Numbered from the stretch's first letter, positions 9,688 through 19,419 are shown. The stretch is DNA of 64,000 bases from Sphingobacterium haloxyli (GCF_002980525.1 NZ_PVBQ01000001.1:496001-560000), one strand, 5' to 3'. Notes: generated by a model not told the origin, from the letters alone. Numbers and translations are program-made.

Positions 9688-11577
9688 ATGTCAGATATTA
9701 TACAGTTACTGCCTGATTCGGTTGCTAATCAGATTGCTGCAGGAGAAGTGGTACAACGACCGGCTTCTGCGGTAAAGGAACTTATTGAAAATGCGATCGA
9801 CGCAGGGGCGGATAAAATTAAGCTTATCGTTAAGGACGCTGGAAAATCCCTCATACAAGTTATCGATAATGGTTGTGGCATGAGTATCACGGATGCCCGT
9901 CTTTGCTTTGAAAGACATGCAACTTCCAAAATTCGGCAAGCAGAAGATTTATTTGCTATCCGTACGATGGGCTTCCGCGGAGAAGCCTTAGCTTCGATCG
10001 CCGCGATTGCACAGGTAGAGCTTAAAAGCCGACGCGTTGAAGATGAGCTCGGCACAATTATAGAAATCGAGGGTTCCAAAGTAATCAGTCAACAACCCGA
10101 AGCGCTTCCCTCAGGCACAAGTATCGCAATCAAAAATCTTTTTTATAACATTCCTGCTCGTCGTAATTTTTTGAAAAGCAATTCGGTAGAAATGCGTCAT
10201 ATTATTGATGAGTTTCAACGAGTCGCGTTAGCACATCCAAGCGTATTCTTCAGTATGCACAGTGATGGCAATGAACTTTTTCATTTGCCGTCTGAGACTT
10301 TGAAACAACGGATAGTACATCTCTTCGGAAATAACTATAACCAACGTCTTGTGCCCGTAGAGGAAGACACCACGATTATCACGGTTAGCGGTTTCGTTGG
10401 CAAACCCGAATTTGCAAAGAAAACCCGTGGCGAACAGTTTTTCTTTGTCAATAAACGTTTTGTCAAAGACCCTTATCTTCACCACGCGGTCATGAATGCC
10501 TACGAAGATATTCTTCCGGCAGATACCTACCCTTTGTATGTTCTATTTATTGAAATAGACCCATCCAAAATCGACATCAATGTTCACCCAACCAAAACAG
10601 AGATTAAGTACGAGGATGATAAAGCCATGTACGCGATCTTACGGTCGACAGTTAAACGCTCGTTAGGCCGTTATAACATTACGCCGACGTTGGATTTCAA
10701 CCAGGAAACAAGTTTTGCAAACCTCATCACCAATAAACCGCTAGAAGAAATTCAAGCGCCGACGATTTCTTTTAACCCGAACTTCAATCCTTTCGAGGAG
10801 ACGAATTCATCTTCTTCGAGTTCCCGGTCTTCCAGTTATGCCGCAGGGCTTGAGAAAAAATCCGGTATTCCGCAGAATTGGGATTCTTTATATCAAATTA
10901 CACAAAAGGACGTTTCTGAGCAATTATCCTTACACGAGGAAGAGAAGGCTTTTTCGGGCGGATCGGCAAAAGAACGCTCGTCCCCGTCTACCATTTCTGC
11001 CGATGCTGTTAAACAATTTTTCCAGTTGCACAACCGGTTTATCGTATCACAGATTCATTCCGGTTTTATGCTCATAGATCAGCAGGCTGCCCATGAACGA
11101 ATCTTGTTTGAACACTACATGGAATTATTGGAAAACCACCAGGGCAGCAGCCAACAGAGTTTGTTTCCACAGACCGTGGAGCTAAGTCCGGCAGATTACG
11201 CGCTGATGGAAGAGATTCTTCCAGACATCCTAACATTAGGCTTTCAAGTTCGACCTTTCGGGAAAACGACATTTATTGTAGACGGTATCCCTGCTGACCT
11301 AGGACAGGGCATCAACGAAACTAAAATTTTGGAACAGCTTTTGGAAGATTTCAAAAACAATAAAGACGAATTACAACTTAATAAAAGAGAAAACTTAGCA
11401 CGTAGTCTTGCGAAAAACGCGGCCATTAGACCGGGAGCAGCGCTAGATAACCAAGAAATGTCTGAACTGATAGACAAACTCTTTGCTACTCAATCACCGA
11501 GTATATCAATACACGGCAAGCCGATTGTGGTCACGATTACATTGCAAGAACTCATGGAGCGATTTAATAAGAACTAA
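9688..11577 (+). CDS. mutL: DNA mismatch repair protein MutL
   Basis: MutL links mismatch recognition by MutS to strand incision. The 629-residue protein has an N-terminal GHKL ATPase with ELIENAIDAGAD, DNGCGM and TMGFRGEALASI, a serine-rich linker near residues 370-390, and a C-terminal dimerisation domain. That domain carries DQQAAHERILFE, close to the DQHAxxExxxxE nuclease motif but with Gln for His, and a late HGKP block, so endonuclease activity is plausible but not proved. It is followed after 25 bases by two rhomboid genes and an EEP-family gene on the same strand, probably one transcription unit. Confidence 0.96.
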   Translation: MSDIIQLLPDSVANQIAAGEVVQRPASAVKELIENAIDAGADKIKLIVKDAGKSLIQVIDNGCGMSITDARLCFERHATSKIRQAEDLFAIRTMGFRGEALASIAAIAQVELKSRRVEDELGTIIEIEGSKVISQQPEALPSGTSIAIKNLFYNIPARRNFLKSNSVEMRHIIDEFQRVALAHPSVFFSMHSDGNELFHLPSETLKQRIVHLFGNNYNQRLVPVEEDTTIITVSGFVGKPEFAKKTRGEQFFFVNKRFVKDPYLHHAVMNAYEDILPADTYPLYVLFIEIDPSKIDINVHPTKTEIKYEDDKAMYAILRSTVKRSLGRYNITPTLDFNQETSFANLITNKPLEEIQAPTISFNPNFNPFEETNSSSSSSRSSSYAAGLEKKSGIPQNWDSLYQITQKDVSEQLSLHEEEKAFSGGSAKERSSPSTISADAVKQFFQLHNRFIVSQIHSGFMLIDQQAAHERILFEHYMELLENHQGSSQQSLFPQTVELSPADYALMEEILPDILTLGFQVRPFGKTTFIVDGIPADLGQGINETKILEQLLEDFKNNKDELQLNKRENLARSLAKNAAIRPGAALDNQEMSELIDKLFATQSPSISIHGKPIVVTITLQELMERFNKN

Positions 11578-11602
11578 ATATTTACGACCTACGAAACAAT
11601 AT

Positions 11603-12319
11603 ATGAACAACCTCTTTTCGAATTTGACCCCCGTAGTTAAAAACCTGCTCATCATTAACGTGGTGTGTTTTATTGGCTCTGCGATTTTCTTGCAAGCACC
11701 TCGTTTTTTTGGAGTATACTATCCAGATTCACCCTTCTTTCAAATATGGCAGGTAATCACCTATATGTTTATGCATGGCGGATTTGCACATATTTTCTTC
11801 AACATGTTCGCATTGGTGATGTTTGGACCCATTATCGAACAAGTCTTGGGCTCTAAACGTTTCATAAATTTCTATTTGATTTGTGGGCTTGGAGCACTTG
11901 TCTTGCAATATGGCGTACAAGCGGCGGAGGTTTATAATATCGTTGGTACCGTAAGGGCATCCGAATTCATCCGTTTAGACATGTTCAACGAAACGATCAG
12001 TAGCAGCCTCCCTATATCGCAGAATGAATTAGGCACTCTGGCCGCTATCTACGGCACACCGCTCGTCGGGGCCTCTGGTGCAATATACGGCTTGTTACTA
12101 GCCTTTGGCTACCTGTTTCCAAACATGTCACTCTATCTCATGTTTATTCCTATTCCTATAAAAGCGAAATTTTTTATTCCGATTTTAATTTTAATTGAGA
12201 TATATTTAGGCTTTTCAAATTCCGGAGGATCTATTGCCCATTTAGCCCATGTTGGGGGAGCGTTGTTCGCCTATATCCTTCTCAAAATATGGCGTGTTAG
12301 AAGAGGAAGTATGTATTAA
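11603..12319 (+). CDS. Rhomboid family intramembrane serine protease
   Basis: A 238-residue rhomboid protease cleaving single-pass proteins inside the membrane. Six hydrophobic spans are visible. The first part carries the MHGGFAHIFFNM block, the catalytic serine sits in GASGAIYG (about residue 157), and the catalytic histidine in HLAHVGG (about residue 215); this is a complete Ser-His dyad. An upstream extension of the frame lies inside mutL, so the ATG at 11603 is taken. A second rhomboid-like gene follows after 15 bases. Confidence 0.92.
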   Translation: MNNLFSNLTPVVKNLLIINVVCFIGSAIFLQAPRFFGVYYPDSPFFQIWQVITYMFMHGGFAHIFFNMFALVMFGPIIEQVLGSKRFINFYLICGLGALVLQYGVQAAEVYNIVGTVRASEFIRLDMFNETISSSLPISQNELGTLAAIYGTPLVGASGAIYGLLLAFGYLFPNMSLYLMFIPIPIKAKFFIPILILIEIYLGFSNSGGSIAHLAHVGGALFAYILLKIWRVRRGSMY

Positions 12320-12334
12320 AGAATAATGTGACTG

Positions 12335-13219
12335 ATGAAAGAGCGTGTTTTAAAAACTTTTTGGCGTGACACTTACCAAAGTAAGTCTCCCATCCCTTTT
12401 ATCATATCGGGACAAGTTGTCATCTTCGTACTCATTCATCTTTTTGACCTCTTGAAAGAGGTCAACCTCCTTAAACTATCATTGTATGATTATGCCGTTG
12501 ACTATCTAAGCTTACCGTTATCGTTTAGCCAGTTTCTGACACAACCTTGGTCTATCGTAACATATCCTTTTCTTTATACCGGATTGTTGCAGTTGGTATT
12601 CGATTGTTTATGGCTATATTGGATGGGCAATATTTTCTTGAATTTTCTCAACAGAAGACAATTCCTATTTCTCTATATCAGTGCCACCCTTCTAGGAGCT
12701 TGCGTCTATTTAGGTCTTGGCTTTATACCGACACTACAAAACAGCGTGCAACTGTCATTACACACCTCGACGCTTGCGTTGGGAGCCTTGGTAGCCTCTG
12801 TTGCAACTTTAGCGCCTCGTTACGAAGTGCGATTGCTCCTGTTGGGTACAATTTCCTTGAAAACCATTGCCCTCGTATATGTTTGTATAGAATTGGTTCT
12901 TACCGGTCTTATGGACAAAGCCGGTGGCGTTAGCTTTCTAGCGATGGTGTTTTGGGGCGTCTTGTTTATACGATCACTGCAACAAGGAAAGGATTTTAGC
13001 AAACTAAAACTAGGAAGAGTGACAAAAAAGTCGAAGATGAAAGTCGTGCACCAAAGTAATAACACTGCCGTTAATAACAGCAGTTACCGACACATCTCCG
13101 ACCTTCCTAACCAAGACGAAATTGATGAAATTTTGGATAAAATTTCCATAGGTGGCTATGAAAGCTTAACTTCACGGGAGAAAGAAGTGCTATTCAAAGC
13201 AAGTAAGGATGATACGTAG
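12335..13219 (+). CDS. Rhomboid-like protein lacking the catalytic dyad
   Basis: A 294-residue membrane protein with the rhomboid span pattern and a soluble C-terminal tail. The tail (residues about 255-294, with NQDEIDEILDKISIGGYESL and TSREKEVLFKASK) is the short domain often attached to Bacteroidota rhomboids. Where an active rhomboid has GxSG, this protein reads STLALGAL, and the last span has AGGVSFLAMVFWG without histidine, so both catalytic residues are absent. The first L1-loop block (the region of MHGGFAH in the gene upstream) is also changed to LYTGLLQLVF. It is most likely a pseudoprotease that binds substrates or regulates its active neighbour; that role is inference. Confidence 0.8.
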   Translation: MKERVLKTFWRDTYQSKSPIPFIISGQVVIFVLIHLFDLLKEVNLLKLSLYDYAVDYLSLPLSFSQFLTQPWSIVTYPFLYTGLLQLVFDCLWLYWMGNIFLNFLNRRQFLFLYISATLLGACVYLGLGFIPTLQNSVQLSLHTSTLALGALVASVATLAPRYEVRLLLLGTISLKTIALVYVCIELVLTGLMDKAGGVSFLAMVFWGVLFIRSLQQGKDFSKLKLGRVTKKSKMKVVHQSNNTAVNNSSYRHISDLPNQDEIDEILDKISIGGYESLTSREKEVLFKASKDDT

Positions 13220-13221
13220 TC

Positions 13222-14331
13222 ATGGCAAGGAGGAGTCTCTTCAAAAAAAATCTAGGTTTCTTCAGTAAAGCGATATTTATATGCAATATGGTTGCCGTAA
13301 TGTTCTTGATATTGAGCTATGCAGCATCTTTCATAAACCCTAAAACAGTTTGGTTGCTACCTTTCTTCGGCTTGGGCTACCTTCCGATCTTAGTAGTCAA
13401 TATCGGCTTTATATTATACTGGTTACTGCGCCGTCCGTTGTACACGCTCTATACCTTGATTCCTCTTCTGCTCGGCTGGAATTTGCTTACCCAGCATATA
13501 GGTTTTCGTCCTAAGGTCTCGAATGCGGATAAAAATAAACAAGATATACGCGTCATGAGTTTCAACGCTCACCTTTTCAATGAAGTAAATAAGCTTCCCT
13601 CTACAACCATCCGGAATGAAGTGGTATCGCTTATAAGCGATATAGACCCTGATATCCTGTGCATGCAAGAATTCTTCACAAAGATAAAAGGCACCAAACA
13701 AATGAGCGACCGTATCCTAGCGGAAAGCGGGCTTCAAGATTATTTTTTTGAACCAGCAACCAAAAGCGAGCATGAGGGTTACGGGCAGGTCATCTTTTCT
13801 AAGTATCCTATTATCCATTCCGGGACCATTACCAAAAATGAGTACGGCATTAACCGCATTACCTTCGCCGATATTGTAAAGAACCAAGACACTGTCCGCG
13901 TGTATAATGTACATTTACGCTCTTTTGGCTTACAGACGGAAGACAAAGAGTTTATCCAGAATCCATCTGCTACACCAAATGAAGAACATGCTACCACACG
14001 CGTCGGCCGAAAATTGAAGTATGCTTTTGAACGTCGAAGCCGACAAGCAGAGGCTCTCCGCGATCATATTATGACAACACATTACCCAATTATTATCATG
14101 GGCGACTTCAATGACACGCCGATGTCATACAGTGTGAACCTCATAGGAAAGGGAATGAAAAACACCTTTCAGGAAAAAGGTCAGGGATGGGGCGTCACCC
14201 ATTACGAGATGCTTCCTCTTTTTCAAATTGACTATATTTTCTGCAGCCCACAGTTTCACGTCGAAAATTATCGGGTGATCAAGCGGGAACTTTCCGATCA
14301 TTACCCCATTTTTGCAGATATTAGACTCTAA
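13222..14331 (+). CDS. Membrane-anchored endonuclease/exonuclease/phosphatase family protein
   Basis: A 369-residue protein with two to three N-terminal membrane spans (residues about 15-85) and a catalytic EEP domain. The metal-site blocks are in order: MSFNAHLFNE (about 113), ILCMQEF (about 150), YNVHLRSF, MGDFNDTPMS (about 295) and SDHYPIFADI at the end. EEP enzymes hydrolyse phosphodiesters, including nucleic acids, phosphoinositides and sphingomyelin; membrane anchoring here argues for a lipid or extracytoplasmic substrate, but the active-site side is not shown by sequence. It begins two bases after the pseudorhomboid stop. Confidence 0.85.
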   Translation: MARRSLFKKNLGFFSKAIFICNMVAVMFLILSYAASFINPKTVWLLPFFGLGYLPILVVNIGFILYWLLRRPLYTLYTLIPLLLGWNLLTQHIGFRPKVSNADKNKQDIRVMSFNAHLFNEVNKLPSTTIRNEVVSLISDIDPDILCMQEFFTKIKGTKQMSDRILAESGLQDYFFEPATKSEHEGYGQVIFSKYPIIHSGTITKNEYGINRITFADIVKNQDTVRVYNVHLRSFGLQTEDKEFIQNPSATPNEEHATTRVGRKLKYAFERRSRQAEALRDHIMTTHYPIIIMGDFNDTPMSYSVNLIGKGMKNTFQEKGQGWGVTHYEMLPLFQIDYIFCSPQFHVENYRVIKRELSDHYPIFADIRL

Positions 14332-14390
14332 CTATCTTTTAGAGGACAAAATAGTACTTTTACCTTCTCATAATCTATCTATCAAACCAG

Positions 14391-16406
14391 ATGTATCTAC
14401 CGATTTTAAAAAATCGACGTTTTTTAATCATATTGCTATTTCAAATAGTACATATTTATTCCGTAAATGCCATACAACAGGGAGCTTCACTCACAAAAGA
14501 CACATTGATTGTCAATAAACTGAACGAAAAAGCCCCTACGTTTTGGTCGTCGAAACCCGATTCCACGCTCCGTTTAGCTAAACGGGCGCTAGAGATAAGT
14601 ACGAATCTCGGCTTCATGAAAGGCCAGATGGTAGCTTATCGAAATTTAGGCATCGGTTATTACGAAAAAGGACAATATACGGCAGCCGCACAATCCTATA
14701 AAGAAGCGGTATCACTTGCCGAAATATTAGGTAACGATGCGTACAAGGCACAACTACACAGCAACGTATCCATGCCCTACCTCGCATTGGGTGCGCACGA
14801 TGAAGCGCTGGAAAACCTATATACAGCCTTGGAGATTGCAGAGAAAAACGACCTCACCAATACGATAGCACATGCAAATCATAACATCGGCATGGTATAT
14901 CATTATCAATTCAAAAATGACGAGGCCATAGCTTTTTACGAAAAAAGCCGACACCTATACGAATCAAACGGTGACACCACCCGCTCTACATTCATACTGG
15001 GAAACATAGCACATCTTTATCTCAAAAAAAGTGACTTCAAAAAGGCTAAAGAATTCTACTTACAATCGCTAGCACTAGCCGAAAAACAGGACAATAAAAA
15101 GGCTATAGGAAACGCTCTTCAGTCTCTCGGCGCTTTCTTTATGGAGCAAAAAGATACCGAAACCGCGCTGCATTATTTCTTAAGGGCTAAGGAAACGCTC
15201 GAATCGACAGGAGAGCAAACCGAATATCTCCGACTGATGAACAATCTAGCAACCTGTTACCTAGAAGTTGGAGACACAAATACCGCCTACACTTACGCTG
15301 CAAAAAGTAATAAGCTGGCAAACGAGCAGCAACAGTTCTATTATATCCAGACATCAGCCCAACAACTGAGCGATTTGTATGAAAAAAAGGGGAACTATCG
15401 AATGGCAATGCACTACCTAAAAAAAGCAGCTTTAGCGTCGGATAGCCTCTACAGCCGACAAAATAGGGAGGAGCTCGTACGCATGGAAGAAAAATATAAA
15501 TACCGAAAAGGTTTAGAGCAAACTTCTTTTTTGCACAACATGCAACTGAAAAGGCAAAACCAGTGGTTATATGCTGCCATTGTGCTCGTATGCATACTGG
15601 TTATCATTGCCTTGCTGTTTGCGAGCAACATCCGACAAAAGCGCCGAACAAATCTTATTCTGAAAGAGACAAACGTTTTTTTTGAAGAACAAAACGCCAA
15701 GCTAGAAGCATCCAATCATTTTAAAGAACAGCTGATTTCCTTGGTTGCGCATGATATCCGCCATCCTATAGTCAGTCTGCAAAATGTACTGTTTCTTTTT
15801 GAAAACAAGCATTTGTCACCTATAGAAATCCAACAACTGATGTCCTCTTCACATAAAGATGTGAATAATTTGATTCCTCTTATAGACGATTTACTTTTGT
15901 GGGTAAAGCTGCAGCTTAATTACGCGCAATTGCAAAAAATAAGCTTTTCTATACAAGAGGTGTCACAATCCATAGTCGAATTGTATCAACAGAAAGCACA
16001 CCATAAAAATATTCAATTAATAATAGAACCTACCATAAACACCCAAGTATATGCAGACAAAGAAGCCGTTGCGACCGTCATTCGTAATTTAGTTGATAAT
16101 GGCATAAAGTTCTCAAAACCCGGAGGGAGTGTCCGTATCCGCACGACACCAACAGCTGGCGATGGGCGTGTGACAATTCATATAGCGGATACCGGCATAG
16201 GCATGTCTGCAGAAACAATCGAAAACCTATTTACGACACCCAACTACGCCCGCCGACTTGGCACTAATAATGAAGAAGGATCTGGCTTGGGGCTACAGAT
16301 ATGCATACACTACCTTCAATTGAATAACAGTAAATTATTTGTGAAAAGCATTCTAGGTCGAGGAACAAGTTTTTGGTTTGAAATTGATACTGTAGAACAG
16401 TTATAA
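14391..16406 (+). CDS. TPR-containing membrane sensor histidine kinase
   Basis: A 671-residue sensor kinase. A signal-like N-terminal helix precedes a periplasmic array of TPR repeats (residues about 40-350), one membrane span (about 390-412) and a cytoplasmic kinase. The phospho-acceptor histidine is in LVAHDIRHPIVSLQN (about residue 454); the N box is NLVDNGIKFSKPGG, with IADTGIGM and GSGLGLQI as the ATP-lid glycines. No receiver domain is fused. It ends eight bases from the convergent LuxR-type response regulator, the obvious partner. The sensing TPR domain and the following envelope-lipoprotein module suggest it monitors the cell surface. Confidence 0.92.
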   Translation: MYLPILKNRRFLIILLFQIVHIYSVNAIQQGASLTKDTLIVNKLNEKAPTFWSSKPDSTLRLAKRALEISTNLGFMKGQMVAYRNLGIGYYEKGQYTAAAQSYKEAVSLAEILGNDAYKAQLHSNVSMPYLALGAHDEALENLYTALEIAEKNDLTNTIAHANHNIGMVYHYQFKNDEAIAFYEKSRHLYESNGDTTRSTFILGNIAHLYLKKSDFKKAKEFYLQSLALAEKQDNKKAIGNALQSLGAFFMEQKDTETALHYFLRAKETLESTGEQTEYLRLMNNLATCYLEVGDTNTAYTYAAKSNKLANEQQQFYYIQTSAQQLSDLYEKKGNYRMAMHYLKKAALASDSLYSRQNREELVRMEEKYKYRKGLEQTSFLHNMQLKRQNQWLYAAIVLVCILVIIALLFASNIRQKRRTNLILKETNVFFEEQNAKLEASNHFKEQLISLVAHDIRHPIVSLQNVLFLFENKHLSPIEIQQLMSSSHKDVNNLIPLIDDLLLWVKLQLNYAQLQKISFSIQEVSQSIVELYQQKAHHKNIQLIIEPTINTQVYADKEAVATVIRNLVDNGIKFSKPGGSVRIRTTPTAGDGRVTIHIADTGIGMSAETIENLFTTPNYARRLGTNNEEGSGLGLQICIHYLQLNNSKLFVKSILGRGTSFWFEIDTVEQL

Positions 16407-16413
16407 AAAAACT

Positions 16414-17040
16414 TCAAATCAACTCGTTATCCCGAGCGTAGGTTAGCATCTGTGCAATAGTTTGCACATTGGCCTTCGCCATCATTTTTCTACGATGGGC
16501 CACAACCGTGTGCGGACTTAAGAACGTTTTGGTGGCTGTTTCCGCAATACTATTCCCTTGTGCGAAGTGCTTTAGTAATTCGATTTCCCTCGGCGTGAGA
16601 GTCGCAGTTCGTTCGCTTCGTTGCATTAAAAACGGCTCAAACTGAGGATCGACATATGCTCTTCCTCCTTCGACAGTTTCTACGCATTTAACGAGGTCCT
16701 GAATACCAGCAGATTTACTAAGTATCCCATTCGGTCTATACTGCAGGATATTTCTAATGACATTAGGTGCAATTGCACTGGTGATAAATATAATCTTCGC
16801 CTGCTTATTTATCCTCTTAATATCGCTTAATAAGGAGAGCCCATTGGTCTCCGGCAGGTAATAATCTAAAAAAATACAGAGCTTCTGATTACCAAAAGAT
16901 TGCAGGAAATCAAAAAATTTATCCGCTTTGCTGAAAGAAGAAACGACGTCAAAAGCACCGAACCTTTGCAGCAATAATGCAAAAGAATCCGCAAACAATT
17001 GGTGGTCATCCAAAATGACAGCGTGTGTTAATCCTTTCAT
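16414..17040 (-). CDS. LuxR-type response regulator
   Basis: A 208-residue DNA-binding response regulator of the NarL/FixJ type. The receiver has the acidic pair DD at residues 11-12, phospho-acceptor Asp59 in FLDYYLPE and Lys109 in LSKSAG. The C-terminal helix-turn-helix begins LTPREIELLKHFAQG (about 148) and contains SPHTVVAHRRKMM. The frame is open to an upstream ATG at 17085, but the protein starting at 17040 has the canonical receiver start. It is transcribed toward the histidine kinase and divergently from the IASGS-peptide gene at 17306; a large palindrome lies between. Confidence 0.92.
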   Translation of the reverse strand: MKGLTHAVILDDHQLFADSFALLLQRFGAFDVVSSFSKADKFFDFLQSFGNQKLCIFLDYYLPETNGLSLLSDIKRINKQAKIIFITSAIAPNVIRNILQYRPNGILSKSAGIQDLVKCVETVEGGRAYVDPQFEPFLMQRSERTATLTPREIELLKHFAQGNSIAETATKTFLSPHTVVAHRRKMMAKANVQTIAQMLTYARDNELI

Positions 17041-17138
17041 CAATTGAACAAATATCCTTATTTTATACCTATGTTTTCCTAACATAGTCTATACAATTCC
17101 CAAATGTAAATTTTCATCTACAAATACTTCACCAACCA

Positions 17139-17186
17139 TAGCACGGTTTTGTTATACAGCATCAAAATCATAACAAAATCATGCTA
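17139..17186. promoter_or_regulatory. Large palindrome between the response regulator and the first peptide gene
   Basis: The arms TAGCA...GTTTTGTTAT (17139-17155) and ATAACAAAAT...TGCTA (17170-17186) are complementary except for two bases in the middle of each arm. A smaller perfect repeat, GTTCCT/AGGAAC, lies at 17255-17270, and CTATGTT/AACATAG flanks the upstream ORF end. The position in a divergent intergenic region is typical for an operator. Confidence 0.45.
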
Positions 17187-17305
17187 TCCCTACCTTTCTC
17201 AGTACAAAATTTCGTTTTAAAACAGCGTACTTCGCACCAAAATTTAGACCACACGTTCCTGATTAGGAACTTGGGACAGTACAAATCGAAACAACAATAA
17301 AAGTC

Positions 17306-17488
17306 ATGGAAACCAAAAGTTCAACAAAAAATCCGAACATTAAATTAAGCTATGAAGCACCTGTACTTCGTTCAATCGAAATAGAATTGGAATATGGGAT
17401 TGCTTCTGGTTCAGCGGCACCTTCAGCCAGCCAGCAATGGAATACCACGGAAACACAAACGCAAGAAGTACAAAACAACCACTGGTAA
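17306..17488 (+). CDS. Small IASGS-motif peptide 1
   Basis: A 60-residue product of unknown function. It starts with a polar, lysine-rich head, then KLSYEAPVLRSIEIELEY, the motif GIASGSA, a short Ala/Ser stretch, QQW, a Gln/Thr-rich segment and a terminal NHW. There is no hydrophobic signal sequence. Peptide 2 at 19420 shares the same order: KL-[ST]-Y-x-[AP]-P, EY-x-IASGS, a Trp about eleven residues later, and a C-terminal Trp. Both peptides lie directly upstream of a FISUMP lipoprotein gene (66 and 58 bases). Conservation of sequence, length and context argues for a real gene. A peptide substrate, chaperone or structural subunit are all possible. Confidence 0.75.
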   Translation: METKSSTKNPNIKLSYEAPVLRSIEIELEYGIASGSAAPSASQQWNTTETQTQEVQNNHW

Positions 17489-17553
17489 TTTGGTGTTTGG
17501 TTATACTGCTACGTTCAATTTTATTTAACATCTCAAATTCGAAATTATTAACA

Positions 17554-19137
17554 ATGAAATACAATAACATAAAAACGCTATTGGCTGTGTTTATGGCCGT
17601 TACGGTTCTTGCTTCTTCATGTCAAAAAGACAATGGCACATCAGATTTAGCCGCTGGAGAAGCGACGGTAAGCATCAACATGAAAGGTATTAGCGCTAGT
17701 GCAAACAACAGTAATCTAGGTCTACGTTCTTCCGCCGGCACTGGTAAAAGCATCGTTACACCAGCTGTACAACGCCAAGTGACCAAATTTAATGAACAAT
17801 ATAACGTTACGGCGACCTTAAGAGAAGTAACTCCTGCTACAGCACCGGTATTACGTGCTTCTGCAAACCGTGCGGAAACTACGGCTACCGGCATGGGAGA
17901 GATCCTCGCATTAGACGCCGGTACAGCGTATACTGTTCGCGTATACGACGGTGCTACGCTTGTAGATGAAAAAATATATACACAAGGCGAAGGTAATGCG
18001 GAACAGTTTACACTAGAAGGTGGAAAAACCTACACATTCCAAGCATTTGCCTACGGAGACGCTCATGCTGAAGAAGGTTCCGCCGATCAGGATCCTTTGT
18101 GGTGGGATAAAGAGGTTGCGATAACAGCCGGTAGCAACACCGTTGATATCGTATTGGAGCATAAACTTACGGAAGTAACCGTCGTATTCAATGCAGGTTC
18201 GGGACGTACTATTAATGCTATTAGTGTAGGTACTCTCGCTCCAAACCAGGCTTATACATTTAACGAGGAAACAGGTGTTGTTGCTTTCGGCGCAGAAACA
18301 ACAGCAGCAACAGTTAATTTTACGAGTCAAACCGAAGGCCAAACATGGACGAGCAACCCGACTATGATCGCGGTAGAAAATACAAGTAATGGTATCGTTG
18401 AACTGCCGGGTGTGACTATTAATAACATTCGGGGATCTATTACCAGTAGTGGTTGGGCACTAAGGGCCGGGGTTCAATATATACTAGAATTAAATTTGGG
18501 CGATAAAGAAGAACAAGGGATTGATATCGGGGGTTCGATGTGGTCGTCGGGTAATCTTACTTATGATCCTGAGACCGGTGAATACTATTTTGGTGAAGCG
18601 CATAATGCAGCAGGAGACTATTGGTTCCCGGATCGCTTGTTACCAAAGCGTTTAGACGGTACAAATCAAGGATCGGATGCTACAAATGGCGGAAACGGTG
18701 ATCCTTGTACCTTAGTTTCTTCAGGCTCATGGAGACTGCCAACACAAGCAGAGCTACAGGATTTACTGGACCGCACTGCGTCGGGAGGAATCGATAATCC
18801 AGGTCCGGAATCATGGAGTCCTCCAGCGAGGTACGTAGATCATTATGATGGCACACCGAGCACAGATCTGGGTATGTTTTTTGGTGTCCTGACTCATCCG
18901 GTAACACATCCGGGCGAAAACAGAGACCAGTACCTATTTTTTCCTTACGGTGGTTACTACCCAAATGACAATATCGGAGCCACGGTGGGTCGGGAAGCTG
19001 CCTACTTAACTTCAGCGACCGCCGGAGGATACATAACGTTTCATTTAACAGGGGTGGCAAGAGATATTGGATATGGTTCTGGTTGGAGAGCAGCTAGCGC
19101 TACGGAAGCAGTTCAAATCCGATGCGTTCAAAACTAA
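17554..19137 (+). CDS. FISUMP-domain lipoprotein 1 (fimbrillin-like N-terminal region)
   Basis: A 527-residue exported lipoprotein. The leader runs to the lipobox LASSC (Cys23). The body is strand-rich and resembles fimbrillin/Mfa-type surface proteins, with repeated short Thr/Val-rich strands and IVLEHKLTEVTVVF, a block like the conserved 'HkLsk' region of these proteins. The C-terminal 150 residues are the FISUMP domain: GDPCTLVSSGSWRLPTQAEL, a middle FPYGGYY block and the closing VQIRCVQN, with two cysteines that could bridge. The ATG at 17554 is chosen because it gives a clean signal peptide; the frame's upstream extension overlaps peptide 1. It is a paralogue of the gene at 19675. Confidence 0.85.
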   Translation: MKYNNIKTLLAVFMAVTVLASSCQKDNGTSDLAAGEATVSINMKGISASANNSNLGLRSSAGTGKSIVTPAVQRQVTKFNEQYNVTATLREVTPATAPVLRASANRAETTATGMGEILALDAGTAYTVRVYDGATLVDEKIYTQGEGNAEQFTLEGGKTYTFQAFAYGDAHAEEGSADQDPLWWDKEVAITAGSNTVDIVLEHKLTEVTVVFNAGSGRTINAISVGTLAPNQAYTFNEETGVVAFGAETTAATVNFTSQTEGQTWTSNPTMIAVENTSNGIVELPGVTINNIRGSITSSGWALRAGVQYILELNLGDKEEQGIDIGGSMWSSGNLTYDPETGEYYFGEAHNAAGDYWFPDRLLPKRLDGTNQGSDATNGGNGDPCTLVSSGSWRLPTQAELQDLLDRTASGGIDNPGPESWSPPARYVDHYDGTPSTDLGMFFGVLTHPVTHPGENRDQYLFFPYGGYYPNDNIGATVGREAAYLTSATAGGYITFHLTGVARDIGYGSGWRAASATEAVQIRCVQN

Positions 19138-19167
19138 ACTAGTAACAATATAATTTATACTATAAGC

Positions 19168-19199
19168 AAGGGGCTTTCCGAAAGGTTAGCCCTTTTTTG
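19168..19199 (+). terminator. Rho-independent terminator after FISUMP lipoprotein 1
   Basis: GGGCT at 19171-19175 pairs with AGCCC at 19188-19192, followed by six T. It separates the first peptide/lipoprotein pair from the second, so each pair is its own transcription unit. Confidence 0.75.
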
Positions 19200-19419
19200 T
19201 TTACTTTTTTCGGTAAATATCGTAGTAGTTATGGTACCTACCCGCCGATCAACAAATCATATATAACAATCTAACAGACAATAAGTTAAAAAAGTGTGAT
19301 ATCTATGTGAATACCCCTTTTTTTGCACCCGAACATCTAAATACTATTATTGTCAGCAAATTCGCGATAAAATTAGAAACGATATTTCGCAAAACGCAGG
19401 TTATCAAAAACAAACAACA

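Noticed and set aside
17228..19391. Shared TA[CT]TTCGCA word before both IASGS-peptide genes as a common promoter
   Set aside because: It is 69 bases before the first ATG and 28 before the second, and deviates from TAnnTTTG; not enough to call a promoter.
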